From Macrophomina tecta (taxonomy: Eukaryota; Ascomycota; Dothideomycetes; Botryosphaeriales; Botryosphaeriaceae): a DNA stretch of 64,000 nt. Position 1 is the first letter of the stretch, and the number at the start of each line of letters is the position of its first letter. The stretch is from contig JAKSGN010000041.1 in NCBI GenBank assembly GCA_024180945.1, positions 1-64,000 on the forward strand, in the 5' to 3' direction. The position numbers and the translations under genes are program-made. Positions 46,215 through 59,042 of this stretch are shown in pieces. Below the pieces are notes generated by a model. The model worked only from the letters and a program-made list of their open reading frames with translations. It was not told the origin of the DNA and searched no databases.

Positions 46215-46292
46215 GTTTCTATAGTATCTTTTCCTGTGCGGACTTTCTATCTATAGGGTTATAAAGCCTTTATTTCTCTAGGATTCGTAATA
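46215..46292 (-). repeat. 3' LTR of gypsy B2, second part
   Basis: Continues the LTR-B interrupted at 39979, ending ggattcgtaata. It is followed by the purine tract (ctaccccctctctt on plus) and the palindrome. Confidence 0.82.
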
Positions 46293-46310
46293 CTACCCCC
46301 TCTCTTAAGA

Positions 46311-46327
46311 ATCTTCGGCCCGAAGAT
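46311..46327. repeat. Palindrome beside the polypurine tract of B2
   Basis: atcttcggcccgaagat: perfect arms atcttcgg/ccgaagat around one base. Best-preserved member of the set also found in B1, B', A and F. Confidence 0.72.
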
Positions 46328-46387
46328 TTATTCGTTTATTTATATCTTATATTTTCTTCGTTCTTTCTTTTTTTCTTTAGTAAAGCT

Positions 46388-47110
46388 TTATAATACCTCT
46401 AAAATATAAGCGTACTAAATAGATTCTTCTAGATAAGCATATTAATTGCGAGGGTTATGCGATACCCGTTTCTTATTCTTTCTATTTACTCCTAGCCTCT
46501 AAGGGTAAGTTCGTAAAGTATTAGATAGATATTAAGAGTTCTTCTCGCTATAGAAAGTGCGCGCGCTATAGATGAACTACTTATAATAGGGGAGGTCTTA
46601 ATACTACGAATTATATACTTTTTTTCTGCCGTTCTTCGCTATTACTAACGTTTATTCTTAGTTAACTGTCTTAATCGGGCGCGTGCTAAAGTACGTATAG
46701 ACTAAGAGAAAGCTTATAAGGCTATATAGGCCGTAATAGCTTATTTATCTTATTTAGAGAAGTAAGAAGACCTCTTAGAGTATTATATCTACTTAATACT
46801 TTTGAAGAAGGCTATAACTATAGAGAAGTTAGAGAAGCTTAATCGTATTAAATCTACTCGCGAGGTTAGAGATGCCTCTAACCCTAAAAATATTAAGAAG
46901 GAACGATCGCTAAAGCGTTTACGTAGCGATGCCTTAGCTAATAACGCTATAGAGTCGTTCTAGTCTATTAGGTCTTCTAGTATTAGTTTGGGTTCTACGC
47001 CTTCTAAGGGTTTTAGTTTAGTTAACTAGGTATAGTTATCTTTATTTTCTAATTTTAATTTTGGGTTCTTCGTATATAACGAGTTGGCGGTATTAGTCGA
47101 TCTAGGTTTT
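46388..47110 (+). pseudogene. Antisense accessory ORF of gypsy B2
   Basis: Plus-strand frame opposite to B2 gag-pol. The start region resembles B1's basic leader (KYKRT, formerly KRKRT). Then comes SSSRYRKCARYR and TTYNRGGLNTTNY, which with Tyr read as former Cys gives Cys-x2-Cys-x6-Cys. A long charged helical part follows (EEKAYKAI, YLEKQEDLLEYYIYLILLKKA, IEKLEKLNRIKSTREVRD) and NPKNIKKERSLKRLRSDALA. The second half is open for long stretches. Two reading frames seem to be used in turn, suggesting an indel near 46650 or an intron. It ends before the chromodomain of pol at about 47115. Confidence 0.6.
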
Positions 47111-47114
47111 AGCG

Positions 47115-50100
47115 ATAGAACTTATTAATAAGTTCTTAATAGTTGTATAGTTCTAGTAGTTCTTAGGTATTATTCTAGTCTTTTTTCTATTTAAGAAGGT
47201 ATCTAAACTAACTATTAATATAGCCGCTATTTAGAACTTATTCTATATTCTAGTCTATATTCTTATTAGCATCTAGATTTTTTAGTAGCATTTCTTTCAT
47301 TTAGTATAATAGCATAGTATTTTCTAGTGCCGGCTTAAGGAGTAAGACGTAAAATATAGAATATATTTATATAGTATTAGATAATCTAAGGTGGAAATTA
47401 ACCTTTCTAATCTATTTTTTAATTTCGAATAGTTCGATTTTCTTAAAGTCTAATTTATTATTCGATCGTTTTATCTTAATATTTTTTCTAAGAAGGTAAA
47501 CTTTATTTTCTTCTTTTAGCTTTAGTGCCTTCTAGTGCTGTCTATTATAGTATTTACCTATTTATAGGGCTATAAATTTAAGGTCTAGGTATAGTTATTT
47601 ATAGAGTAACCTTAGCTAGTCTACTTTAAGAATTTCTTTTTAGGCTGGAAATTCGCTTAGTATAGGCTCTTTATAAGCTATAGGCTCGTATCTATAATTA
47701 ATATAGAACGGGAATTCTTATGTAGCTAACGCTTTCGAACTATTATACGCGAACTATACGAGCGGTAATAGCTTAATCTAATTATCTTATATATAATTAA
47801 GATAGTAGTATAGATACTATTTTAGTATCTAATTTATTTATTTCGTCTATTTGTCTATTTAGAAATATACTATAGTTAAGAGTTTATACTTAGCTCTAAG
47901 CTAGTAGGTAAGAGTCTACTAGAATTAAAATATAAATAGCTAATCTCTATCTAATATAAGCTCTTCTAGTAACCTATAGTTACTAAAAATTATTCTAAGA
48001 AATATATAGGCGAGTTCTTCCGTATTTACCATCTTAAGATATAATAGGTAATATATATACTTTATTATTCTATTAATAATAACTAGAATTAAGTTATACT
48101 TAATCTTAGTAAGTGGTTCTTCTAACTTAGATAGGTTCGTAATAAAGTCTAGCGAGATAGATTACTAAGGACACTTTAGTACTAATAGTAGTTAAAGTAG
48201 TTCGTAGAATATATACCTCGTAGTCTTACTTCTAATATAAAGATTATATTATAAGATTACTTATTAAACGGTTCTTCTTAGCCCTAGAAAATAGTAGCTT
48301 CTTATAATTTACTCTATTATCTTATCTATTTCTTAATAACCGTATACTAGGGCTTTATATATATTTTTTACGAGTTCTTTTTATAGTTTAGCTAAAACGT
48401 AGACTAGTTCTAAAAATAGAATTATATCGTCTACGTTTCTAGTTATTTAGAAGTTATTTTTAAGCTCTTTAATTTCTTAGGCTATTATATTATTTATATA
48501 GGCTTCTTAAATCTTTTACTTCTATTTATTACCTTTAAGATATATCGCTAGGGCGAATAGCTTAACTAAAGTAAATAAGTTATCTAGTTCTTTCTTAAGC
48601 TATATTTATTTTAGGCTATAAATAGCTATAATCTAGCAGCTACGGCTAGTGGGTATAAAAGACCTATTCTTCTATATATTAAGTATTATAGGTTACGGAC
48701 CTAGCTTTTTTTTTAATATAGTTAGCTTATCTATTTAGTATATTAGCGTAAGTATTCTTAAATTCTCTTTCTATAGATAATCTTTATATTATAGAATGCT
48801 AGCTCTTTAGTCTATTAAATTTATTATTAGTTTAATTTTTTAGTAGTAGTAAAGTATAAGAGGTTTTTATAGTTATAATAGACTATAACCTAGTACTTAG
48901 CGTCTTTAAGATAGTATCTCTATTCTTTAAAAGCTATAACTATAGCTAAAAGTTCTTTATTATAAATATTATAGTTTTTCTTAGTAGGTATTATTTTTCT
49001 TAAGTAGTAGATAATAGAATATAGTTAGCCTTTTTTATTTAGCTAACTAAGTATAGCTTTTATAGTATAGTCTAAAGTATTAATCTCTACTATAATCGGT
49101 AGATCTAAGTTATAGAGCCCTAGAACTAGTACTTTCGTAAATATCTACTTTAGTAAGTTAAATACTTATTATTATTTTTTTTCTTTATATAAATCTATAT
49201 TCTTTCTTAGTAATATTAGTTAGAGGTACCGTTATTTTAGTATAGTTTATAATAAACTTCTAGTAAAAGTTAGTAAATCTAAGAAAGAATTATACTTCTT
49301 TTATAGTTCGCGGTATTAGCTAGTCTTTAATCGCGTCTAGTTTCTTATCGTCTATACTAATATATTCTAGGGTAATAATAAACCCTAGGTATTTTATTTT
49401 TTATATATACTACTTACTTTTTTCTAGAGCTACTTAAAGGTTTTACTTATCTAAGATCTTTAAAATTTTTCTTATATGCCTAGTATATTCCTTAAGCGTC
49501 TTCGAGTATATTAGAATATTATCTAGATAAGCTAAGGCGAATATATCTAAATATAAACGTAAAATATTATTAACTAAGCTCTAGAAGATAGTCGGTATAT
49601 TAGTAAATCTAAAAGATATTACTATATACTCGTAATATTTAAATTATATTTAGAATATTATTTTCTATTCTTTATCTTTCTTAATATAGACTAGGTAGTA
49701 ACCTTCTCGAAGATCTAGTTTTATAAAAAACTTAGCGTTACGAAGTTTATTCTATAATTCATTAATACGAGGTAGTAGATATTAATTTTTTATTATAATA
49801 TTATTTAGCTATCTATAGTTAATATAGAGGCGAAGCTTACTATTCTTTTTTAAAATAAATAAAATAGAGTATTCTACTAGTGACTATAAGAATCGTATAT
49901 ATTCTTATTTTAAGTTTTTATTAATATATTTTTATAATACTTCGGCCTCTATCTTAGATAAGAAGTAAATAGGCTTAAAAGTAGATTATATTTCTAGAAG
50001 TAGAAATATCTTATAATTCTATAGCTAATACTCTAGTAGTTATTCTTTATCTCTTTCTTAGAATATTCTTAGTATATTCTAGAACTTCTATAGAACTATC

Positions 50101-52990
50101 TTTAATTTTAGTATAGATACTAATTTATTCTTAATAGGCCTTATAATTTTACTAAGGTCTATACTAATCTTAGCTACTAAAATATCTTTATCGTTATAGC
50201 TCTTATACCCGAGGGGACTAGTACCTATTTTATCTAGATAGTCGTACTATCTATTAAGTCTCTAGGAATAGTCTTCTCTAACTAGCTTTAGGCTATTCTT
50301 ATTCTTAGTTATAAGACTCTATATTATATAAGTAAGAGTCTTTCGCTTAGTATTTTTACTACTTTTTACGTAAATTATATAGGCCTTTTTTTTATCTTAT
50401 TATAAGCTTTAGTGCTCGATAGCTAATAGTCTTAATATCTACGGGTATGTTATTATTCTATTACCTTAGCTCGGAGATTCTACTCTAGCTCTTAGGCTCT
50501 AGTACTTTTTTCTAGCTCTATTAGCTTCTTTTTACTATTATAAAGTAGCGTCTATAGTATTTGTTAAAAAATATAATAGTTTCTATTCTCTAGCTAATAT
50601 ACAGCTCGTAGGTCTTTAGCTATAATATTTCGAAAATAATATCGTGTCTAGGAATTATTATTACATCGAGGTTAATTTACTCTTAGTAGTTACTAATAAT
50701 AAGGGATACTTCCCCTATTTTAATTTATATCTAGCTATTTTTATATTTCGCTAGAAAGCTGTCTATAGTACTTAGCTAATATAGGTAATCTTTAGCTTAC
50801 TAGGGTAGTTAGTTCTTAATAATAAACTTAGAATTAATAAATACGCCTTATATACTACTATTAATTATAGCTATTGCCTTTTTCCTATAGAATATAACTA
50901 GAATATATAAAAGTTAATATAAGTTTAATTTAGTAGATATAATTCCGTTCGCTATATATATAATTTAGTTAAGAAACCTATCTAACGGCTTCTTTTATAA
51001 TTTCTATCTAGAAAAGCTATTTAGTTTTTTAATATAGGTTATTTTATTATTTTATAATAAATATATTCGTTCTATTTCTTAACTAGAACTAGAATATCTC
51101 TCTATTATATCTATCTACTATATTTAATTAGTTATCTTTAGTAGATCTATCTATTTTAGATCTAATACTAAAAGGTAGGTATATTATATTTTTTATAGAA
51201 TATCTATTATAAGGTACTTCTATTCTAGGTTACTATACCATACTAATAGAGAATATAGGCTATATCGCGAAGATACTAAAAATCTTAGTATTATCGTACT
51301 TCTTACGCCTTATTCTTTAGCTAGGATACGAGTTTATTAATTATTTTAAGTAGTAATTCTTTCTAGAAGTTCTAGGTATCGCTTTACTAAATATATATAT
51401 ATATCTTTTCTTACTATACCTTATATTACTATATTTTAAGGTTAATTATAGGGCCTAGAATCTAGGTAACTATAGGCTCTAGACTATTAGTAATATGGTA
51501 TATTTCTTTATATTAGGCTAGGTACTTAGTTATTCTTATAAGCGTAGCTTTATTCTACTACTGTTTATTACCGATCGTGCTTAATCCTAGAATACTATTA
51601 TATAGTTTTTCTATATTGCTATTAACTAGGTTCTTATTATTAAAGAAGACTTTTATAAGCTCTTCTTTTATTTTTAAAATTATATTAACATATCGTAGTT
51701 TTTTAGAATACTAGTCTATAGTATTCTTATCGCTTTAGTAAGTAATATAGTTATTATTATAGTAGACTATCTAGCTAAGCTTTTAATACTTAGGGCTCTA
51801 GCTTTCTTCATATCGCTTATTAAATTCAGTAAAGGGGTTTTCTTACTTAGTAATTATAGAGACTTCTCGGTTTTCTAGTTTTTACGTTATAGCCGAGACT
51901 TATTTATCTTTTTTAAGATAGTAGTATATCTTTTTCTAAGTCTTATTATAGTATATATATAGTTCTTTTTTAAATCTTTATTTTTACTCTAGAGTCTATT
52001 CTTTATATTATTTTTTCTTATAGCTATTATTTCTTTTCTTATAGTTATTATCTTTTTTAGGTAGATTATTTTAGTAATTAATATTATCTAGTTCTATAGT
52101 ATCTTCTCCTTTCTAAGTATATCTAGGGTGCGCTAAGTATAAAGTATTAGTACTATAGTTTATCTTATACTTTTTAGATTAATACTCGAAGAGGTAGTTA
52201 TCGTACTTAATAGCTAACTTAATAAGCTTATCTAGGGTTTTAAAATTATTTTATATTATAAGTTAGTCTTTAACCTTTTCTTAAGTCCTCGGTAGTAGTA
52301 GTTTATAAGGGCGCAGTCGGACTAGTTATCTAAATATACTATAGCCTTTTAAAATTCTATAGTATAGTCCGCTACTAAGGTCTTCTAGTAGATATTTATA
52401 ACGGCTTATCGGGTCTTATTAACCTCGTCGAGGTCTTTAAAGCTTTACTTAATTTAAGTTATAAAGTACTTATAGCTACTAAAGACTTTCTTAGTATTCT
52501 TCTTATATACTTTTAGTTCTTTCTTTATTCGGTCTCTAAGGTAGGGCTTAAACTACTATACTATAATATCGCAGAGATAGGTAGCTATAAATATTACCTT
52601 TTTATTATTAGTAGAAAAATCTCTAGAGTTAAAGAAGAAGTATAGATTAAATTATAAGAGAAAGGTCTAGAGTTTCTTTTAATTATTATAGAATAGATTT
52701 AGCTTAGCCGTCTTTATACTTCTATTAGAAGGTTAAGTTATTATTAATACTAAAGTATAAGCGGGTACCGAAATAGGGGTTATTAAAATAGCTTAGTTAT
52801 AAAGTTCGCCTATTTATTAATAGAGCTAAGTATTCTTATTAGTCTACTTTTAAAGTTATCTATATAGTTCGCTAATCTAGTCTTATATATTTTAAATAAT
52901 CTAAAAGAGGTCGGCTATAGTTAGCTATAGAGAACCGTTATTATTTATATTAATATTATTTATTATATTACTTAGTTAGCGTTAAGTATC
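47115..52990 (-). pseudogene. gag-pol of gypsy B2 (chromovirus), RIP-degraded
   Basis: Same gene as 26160-32100, mutated independently. Chromodomain ~47115-47250; integrase ~47500-48450; RNase H ~48700-49200; reverse transcriptase ~49300-49950 with the active-site box at ~49480-49570. The protease/linker region is at 50100-51850, the Cys-knuckle region at ~51900-52030, and gag at 52050-52950. Some RIP sites differ from B1, so alignment of B1 and B2 recovers most ancestral codons. Non-functional. Confidence 0.78.
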
Positions 52991-53062
52991 GGGTAATACT
53001 ATTTTATTATTAAGTATTTTTCTTCTTAGAACTACCTTTTCTTATAAGAATAGTAGTTAAAG

Positions 53063-53846
53063 TATAATAGTAGCCTATTCTATTAGGTTTTAGAATTACC
53101 TAGTAGGATTAGATAGCTAAAGAGTTTATCTTAAAGAATAAGAGAAGAGTAAAGAATTAAAATAATAATAGCAATTACGTAATATATTAGTACGCGATAC
53201 GTATTAGGCTTTATTACCTCTAATAGTATTATATTAGAACTTTAAGTTAACTACTAAGGTTAAAGTACTATTTAGGAAGTATATCTATATATTATATAAG
53301 AGTTATAATAATCTATAGATAGTAGAGAATAGTTAGAATCCTATATTATCTATATATAGTAAAGAATAATTATAATTCTCCATTATCTAGTAAGCCTAGT
53401 AGGTTTTATATAACTTAGGCGCTAAGGCCTATTTCCTAGAATTCGACTTTTATATTAGTTAAGAGAGTATTATACCGCTAGACTATTATTTCTTAGATTA
53501 TATAAGTTATTTAATTTTCTTTTATTTATTTCTCTTAGCCTAAAGCTAGTTTCTAGAATTTATAATTCTTTTCTTAGGAATATTCTTTTTCTATAGGAGT
53601 TTAATTTAGTTAGTATTTCTATAGTCTTACTATACCGCGTAGGCGTTATTTTTATACGGGCTTTCGCTACTATCTTATCTAGACTTATACACGTTATTTT
53701 CTCTTAAGGCTATTTTTTTTATATAGACGCACCGGTATTATAGCTCTACTATCTTTATAGATTCTTAGCCTCTATAGTATCTTTTTCTATATAGACTTTT
53801 TATTTGTAGGGTTATAAAGCCCTTATTCCTCTAGGGTTTATAATAA
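53063..53846 (-). repeat. 5' LTR of gypsy B2 (LTR-B)
   Basis: 784 bp, tataatagtagcc to gggtttataata on plus, followed by actaa. In sense orientation ctttaactactattc follows, the candidate primer site shared with B1 and A. Confidence 0.85.
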
Positions 53847-53851
53847 CTAAT

Positions 53852-56800
53852 AATAAAAGAACTACCTCGACTACTAAAAAATAATCTAAAACTCCTAATT
53901 ATAATACTCTTTATTAGTCTATTTATAGTATTAAAGCCTACCTAACTTACTAAGAAGCTAAGAATATTAGCGAATACTATCTAAAAAACTAGAAATATTT
54001 ACTAAACTAGAGCTATAGTATATAAGCCTTCTACTCTATAGAACTATAGTAGTATTAACTAGAAATACTATAAAATATCTACTAGAGAATAAAGGGGACT
54101 CTATAAAATATAAAAACTACTAAATTATTATAATAAATATTAATAGATGCTAAGCGTTTATTCTTATTAACTTAGTATTATAAGAAAACTATGTCTTAAA
54201 CTAATTTATAGAAAAAGCTAATCTAAAGCCCTAAGAAAAGAACTAATTCTATTAGCTAAGAATAGTTAATAAATATTTAGCTTCTTTAGAGATAGAAAGA
54301 TAATTATTAAAATTCTAAAACTAATTTTTAAATATAAAAACTATAGAGAATGTATTTATCTAGATGTTACTAAGATTTTTAAGTATAATATTATTCTTAA
54401 TATTCCTTAGTAAAAGAAATAAAAAGTATAATATAACTAGAATAATAAAGAAATTATTCTTAAGTCTAAAGAATAAAATTAAAAAAAACTAAAATAGAAA
54501 CTATATACTATAGCTAAATCTATTACCTATATAAGCCTAATCTTAAAAGCTACACTAGAAAGGATATAAAGAAAGAGATAAGTAATTAAAATAATATAAT
54601 ACTACTCTACTACTATAAATAAAGAATAAACCTAATAGATTAGTACTACTAGACGAGAAGAACTAGACTATCTAATATTTATAGAGAAAGATAATTCTAC
54701 TAGAATATATAAATAGTATCTTAATAGTATTTCTAAGAAATACTACTAGTTTAAGAAGATTTTTAGAGAAAAGATTAAAGATACACTACTAAAATACTAA
54801 CTATAGAACTATAAGATTAATCTAAAACTAAATACTAAACCTTAATTTAGGCTATTATACCTAATATTAGAAAATGAATTATAAGTAATAAGAAAATATC
54901 TAGATCTATTACTAAAGAAAAAATATATCTAACTCTTCTAGTCTTTAGTAAAATTACCCGTTCTCTTTATATTAAAACTAGAAGGTAAGTTACGCCTTTA
55001 TATAGATTATAGATTCTTAAATAATATTACTATTAAAGACCGCTACCCCCTATTCTATATTAATAAACTAAGGGATTATCTTTTAGAAGTATAGTTTTTT
55101 ACTAAACTAAATCTATAAGACGGATATAACCTTATCTAAATTAAAGAAGAATATAAATAGAAAACTATATTCTAAATCTAATACGGCTTATATAAATATT
55201 TAGTAATATTTTTTAGACTTACTAACGTCTCTACTACGTTCTAAGCCCTCGTTAACTATATTCTATAGAAATACCTAAATAGATTTTATATAGCTTATCT
55301 TAACGATATTCTAATTTACTCGGAAACCCTAGAAGAATATAAGAAATACGTATTTAAGATTCTCTAGAAACTACTTAAATATAGTCTCTTAGTTAAACCG
55401 AAAAAATATACCTTCTATATCTAAAAGGTTAAATTCCTAGGCTTTATTATCGAACTAGAAAAAGTAGTTATAGACCTAAGAAAGATAGAAGATATTCTAA
55501 AATAGTCTAAACTAAGAAATATTAAAGAAGTATAAGTCTTTCTAGAGTTTACTAACTTCTATTAGTAGTTTATCGAACGATACTTCTATATAGCTAAACT
55601 ACTAATCTGACTTATTTAAAAGAATATCTTATTCGCCTAAAAAGAACTATAATAAGAAGCGTTTAACTAACTTAAAAAAATCTTTATAAAATCCCCTATA
55701 TTAATTATATTTAATTTTAATAAGCCCCTCTATCTCGAAACTAATATATTTAACTACGCTATTAGCGCTACTCTTAGCTAGCTAGATGATAAGAGAAGAT
55801 TATATCCTGTTATATACTACTTTTATAAAATATTACCTATAGAACTTAACTATAAGATATATAATAAAGAACTACTTATAATTATTATAGTATTTAAGAA
55901 ATAGCGATATTACCTTAAGAAAGCTAACTACGAAATTATAGTATATTTAGATTATAAGAACCTAGAATACTTTATAACTACTAAGATATTAAATAGAAGA
56001 TAAGTATAATAAATAGAATAACTTACTCTCTTCTACTTTAAGATCTACTACTATAAAGAAAATAAAAATGATAAGATAAATATACTTAGCTATAGAGCTA
56101 ATTATATAAAAGAAAAGCTAGAATTATCGCTAGTAGTACTTAGATAAAATAATAATAGTATATTAGATTCTAACCGTCCCTAAATTATCGAAGAACTCGA
56201 CGAACTATAGAAAGAATAAATATTAGTACCTATTATAAGACTAGAAAGCCCTATTAATAATAATAAGCTTCTAAGAGCCCTAATACCTAAATAAGAAACT
56301 ATAAGATAAAAAACCTACGCCTATACTAGAAGAAACTATAGAAAAAGTAGTAAATAAAGAAAAAAATAATACTATTACTTAGAAATAAGTTATCTAAAAA
56401 AATATAATACTAACCCACTATTCTAGAAACTACTATAATAAATAGATACTTCCGAATATAATAATCCCGACCTAGTCTAAGATTATAAAGGTAATATACT
56501 ATTTCGTAGAAAAATCTACGTACTAATACCTCTATATAAATAACTAACTAAGGAATACTACGAATCCGTAGTTTATAAATATCTAAAAATAATAAGAACC
56601 TTAGAATAACTTATAAGATACTTCTATTTTCCCCATATAAAAAAATAGTAGAAAAAGTTATCTAGAAATACAACGAATATATAAAGAATAAGGCGGCGTA
56701 ATATATACTATATAAATAACTATAGCTTATTATAATACTAACTAAACCCTAGGAATTAGTTATAATAGATTTTATTACTAACCTACTAATTTTAGTAGAT

Positions 56801-57800
56801 TCCGTGACTAAAATATAATATAACGCTATTCTAGTTATTATTAATTATTTAATAAAATAGATATACTTTATCTCTTATAATAAGAAAATTAGAGTAGAGG
56901 GCTATATCTATCTCTTTCTTAGATATATTTTCGCCTACTATAGAATGCCTAAGAAACTAACTACGGACTAAAATCTATAATTTAGAGCTAAGTTCTAGTA
57001 AACCTTAGTCTATAAGCTAGAAACTAAATATAAGATATTAATAATAATATATCTATAAACTAATAGATAAATAAAATGAACTAACTAGATGCTAGAGTAG
57101 TACCTAAGATTCTATCTAAATTATAGATAAAATAACTAGGTTAAACTCCTACCGCTAGCCTAATACACGTATAATAATATATTAATAAAAGCTATATAAA
57201 CCACGCCCTTCTACGCTAACTATAGTTTTAATCCTACCGCCTTCGAAGAACCCTAGATCTGCGAAGTACTCGCCTAAAAAGCTATACTTAGAATAGATTA
57301 GCTTCGCAAATTATACTAAGAACTAGATTAAGATATTAAATTTACCGTATACTAAATAGTTATATACTACGATAGACGATGCTAGGTGTTACCGCTTCTA
57401 AAGAAGAAGAATAAAGTCTAGCTTCTTAGAAAAAATATTAAAACTATACGATTAAATAATAAATTAGACTATAAGAAAATCGGGCCCTACTAGATTAAGA
57501 AAAAACTTTTACCTATTTTCTTTAAACTTAAATTACTAGAATGAGTAGGTATATATCTAGTTTTCTATATCTTTTTACTTAAACCTATATATAGTAATAC
57601 TAAACCTGATTTAGAAATCGAAATATACCCTAATAATACCGATAGAGAATAACTAGTAGAAAAAACTTTAATAGAGACTAGATTAATAGTTAATATAAGT
57701 ATCTTATTAAATAGAAAGAAACGGACCCCACTAAAAATTTTTAGAAATTTTTATAGAAACTAGTCTCTTATCTTAACTATAAAGGACGTATCTAGAAATA
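53852..57800 (+). pseudogene. pol of gypsy F (LTR-A family chromovirus), 5'-truncated and RIP-degraded
   Basis: Plus strand, starting just after the gag zinc knuckle (NNTNNKRTTSTTKK matches the A element at ~10590). Protease region ~54180-54400 (YVL...FIEKANLKP type). Reverse transcriptase ~54880-55560: [55 protein letters not shown]. RNase H ~55720-56100 (LYLETNIFNYAISATLS, YNKELLIII). Integrase ~56560-57480 (ELVIIDFITN, GYIYLFLRYIFAYY, TTPFYANYSFNPTAFEEP). Chromodomain ~57655-57790. The frame is long and clean apart from TAG/TAA stops. Gag and 5' LTR are missing at the B2 junction. Confidence 0.82.
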
Positions 57801-57829
57801 CTATTAATAAAATTCTAATTACTTAAACC

Positions 57830-58590
57830 TAGAGTATTCTTCTATAATGTAAACCTAGGAGGCGGGGTTAAGGCTACTTGATAATAATTAAAAGACTTTT
57901 TAGATATACTACTAGACTCGAGTACGTATCTACTACCTAGAGACCTAGTAGATAAATATGATAAGCTAGTCTTATTATCCGAATTTATAAAAATATTCTA
58001 AGACTTTTACTCTTTTTAAGCCGTAGTCTTTTACTCTAATTACTTTTTCTCTTCTAAGGTAGCTATTTCCCGAGTAAATAAAAAAGTATTTTAACGCTCT
58101 ATATAGTATAGTAACTAATATAATTAACGCTTCTTTTACTAGGCGTTTTAAAAATAATAAGTAGCTGCTTATACTTTATATACTACTATAGCCGTAGCCT
58201 TAGTAGCTCGATTAGTAGCCTTTATAGTAGTATTAGCCCTAGCCTTTTTAATAGCTATCTAATCTTTAGCCGCTTTAAGGCGGCGAAGTAAGTCCTTATA
58301 AGCCTAATCTAAATAGCGAACTAGAAGACTAGTTAATAATCTATTAAGAAATTATAAAAATAACTTATACTTAGTATCTAGAGAACTCGCTATTACATTA
58401 TAAGAAATATAATCTACCGAGATATAACTAGTATACGCTAAATAAAAATTTATAAGAATATAGCTCGGCTTTTTACGCTTTATATAGTATCTATAGGGAA
58501 TATTAGTAGGGCACCCCTAAGAGTAAATATATTAAGCCTAGTTATAACGACGAAGGGTTCGCGCTAATAATATTATACACGACTAAAAAA
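57830..58590 (-). pseudogene. Antisense accessory ORF of gypsy F
   Basis: Minus-strand frame opposite to pol, between the chromodomain and the 3' LTR. Readable segments: LARTLRRYN, CPTNIPYRYYIKRKKPSYIL (YRYYIKRKKPSY would be Cys-x2-Cys-x6-Cys before C-to-T change), YTSYISVDYIS, NVIASSLDTKYKLFL. A long Ala/Lys/Arg-rich helical part follows (AYKDLLRRLKAAKD, IAIKKARANTTIKATNRATKATA). Same position and general design as in A, B1 and B2, but with a diverged sequence. Function unknown. Confidence 0.55.
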
Positions 58591-58659
58591 ATAAAGAAAA
58601 TAGTAAAAAACCTACCTTATAAAAGCTTTTGGGCTAAAAGCTACCTAGAAGAAGGGTAG

Positions 58660-59042
58660 TATTATAGTATAGTAAGAAGAAAAAAAGAGAAAGCTCTAAG
58701 CTAAAGAAAATTAGATCTACTAGTATAATATAACTAAGATATAAGATACTTATAATTACCTTAATAACTTAGTAATGATACTATAGTTATAACGCTAAGG
58801 TCTAACTACTTAACCTAACTACTAGAATTACCGCGGTTATAGCTAGCGGTTATAACTATTATTTTCTATAGTATATAGAGTATACTTATTTATAGTAGAT
58901 AGAATTCTCGTAGTTAAGTTATTAATTAATTCTTACTCTAATATTATATATAATTCTTTTTTATCTACCGCTACGGCCTCTTAAAAGCCTATACTACCTA
59001 ACGATATACTCGACCTCCCCTAGAAAGAGTAATAGTATAATA
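58660..59042 (+). repeat. 3' LTR of gypsy F (LTR-A type)
   Basis: 383 bp starting tattatagtatagtaag after the purine tract gaagaagggtag, ending gagtaatagtataata. It matches LTR-A (5489-5871, 11727-12110) in the opposite orientation, for example in the stretch around gttaagttattaattaattc. The partner 5' LTR is absent. Confidence 0.78.

Larger units (their letters stand above)
39276..53846 (-). mobile_element. Gypsy B2: complete LTR-B chromovirus with copia C nested in its 3' LTR
   Basis: 5' LTR 53063-53846; 3' LTR 39276-39979 plus 46215-46292. Inside are gag-pol on minus and an antisense ORF (46388-47110), the same plan as B1. Flanking 5-mers are gctag on the left and actaa on the right; two G-to-A changes would reconcile them. 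However, the DNA beyond the two ends belongs to different elements (G on minus to the left, F on plus to the right), so recombination or insertion at a junction is possible. Confidence 0.8.
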
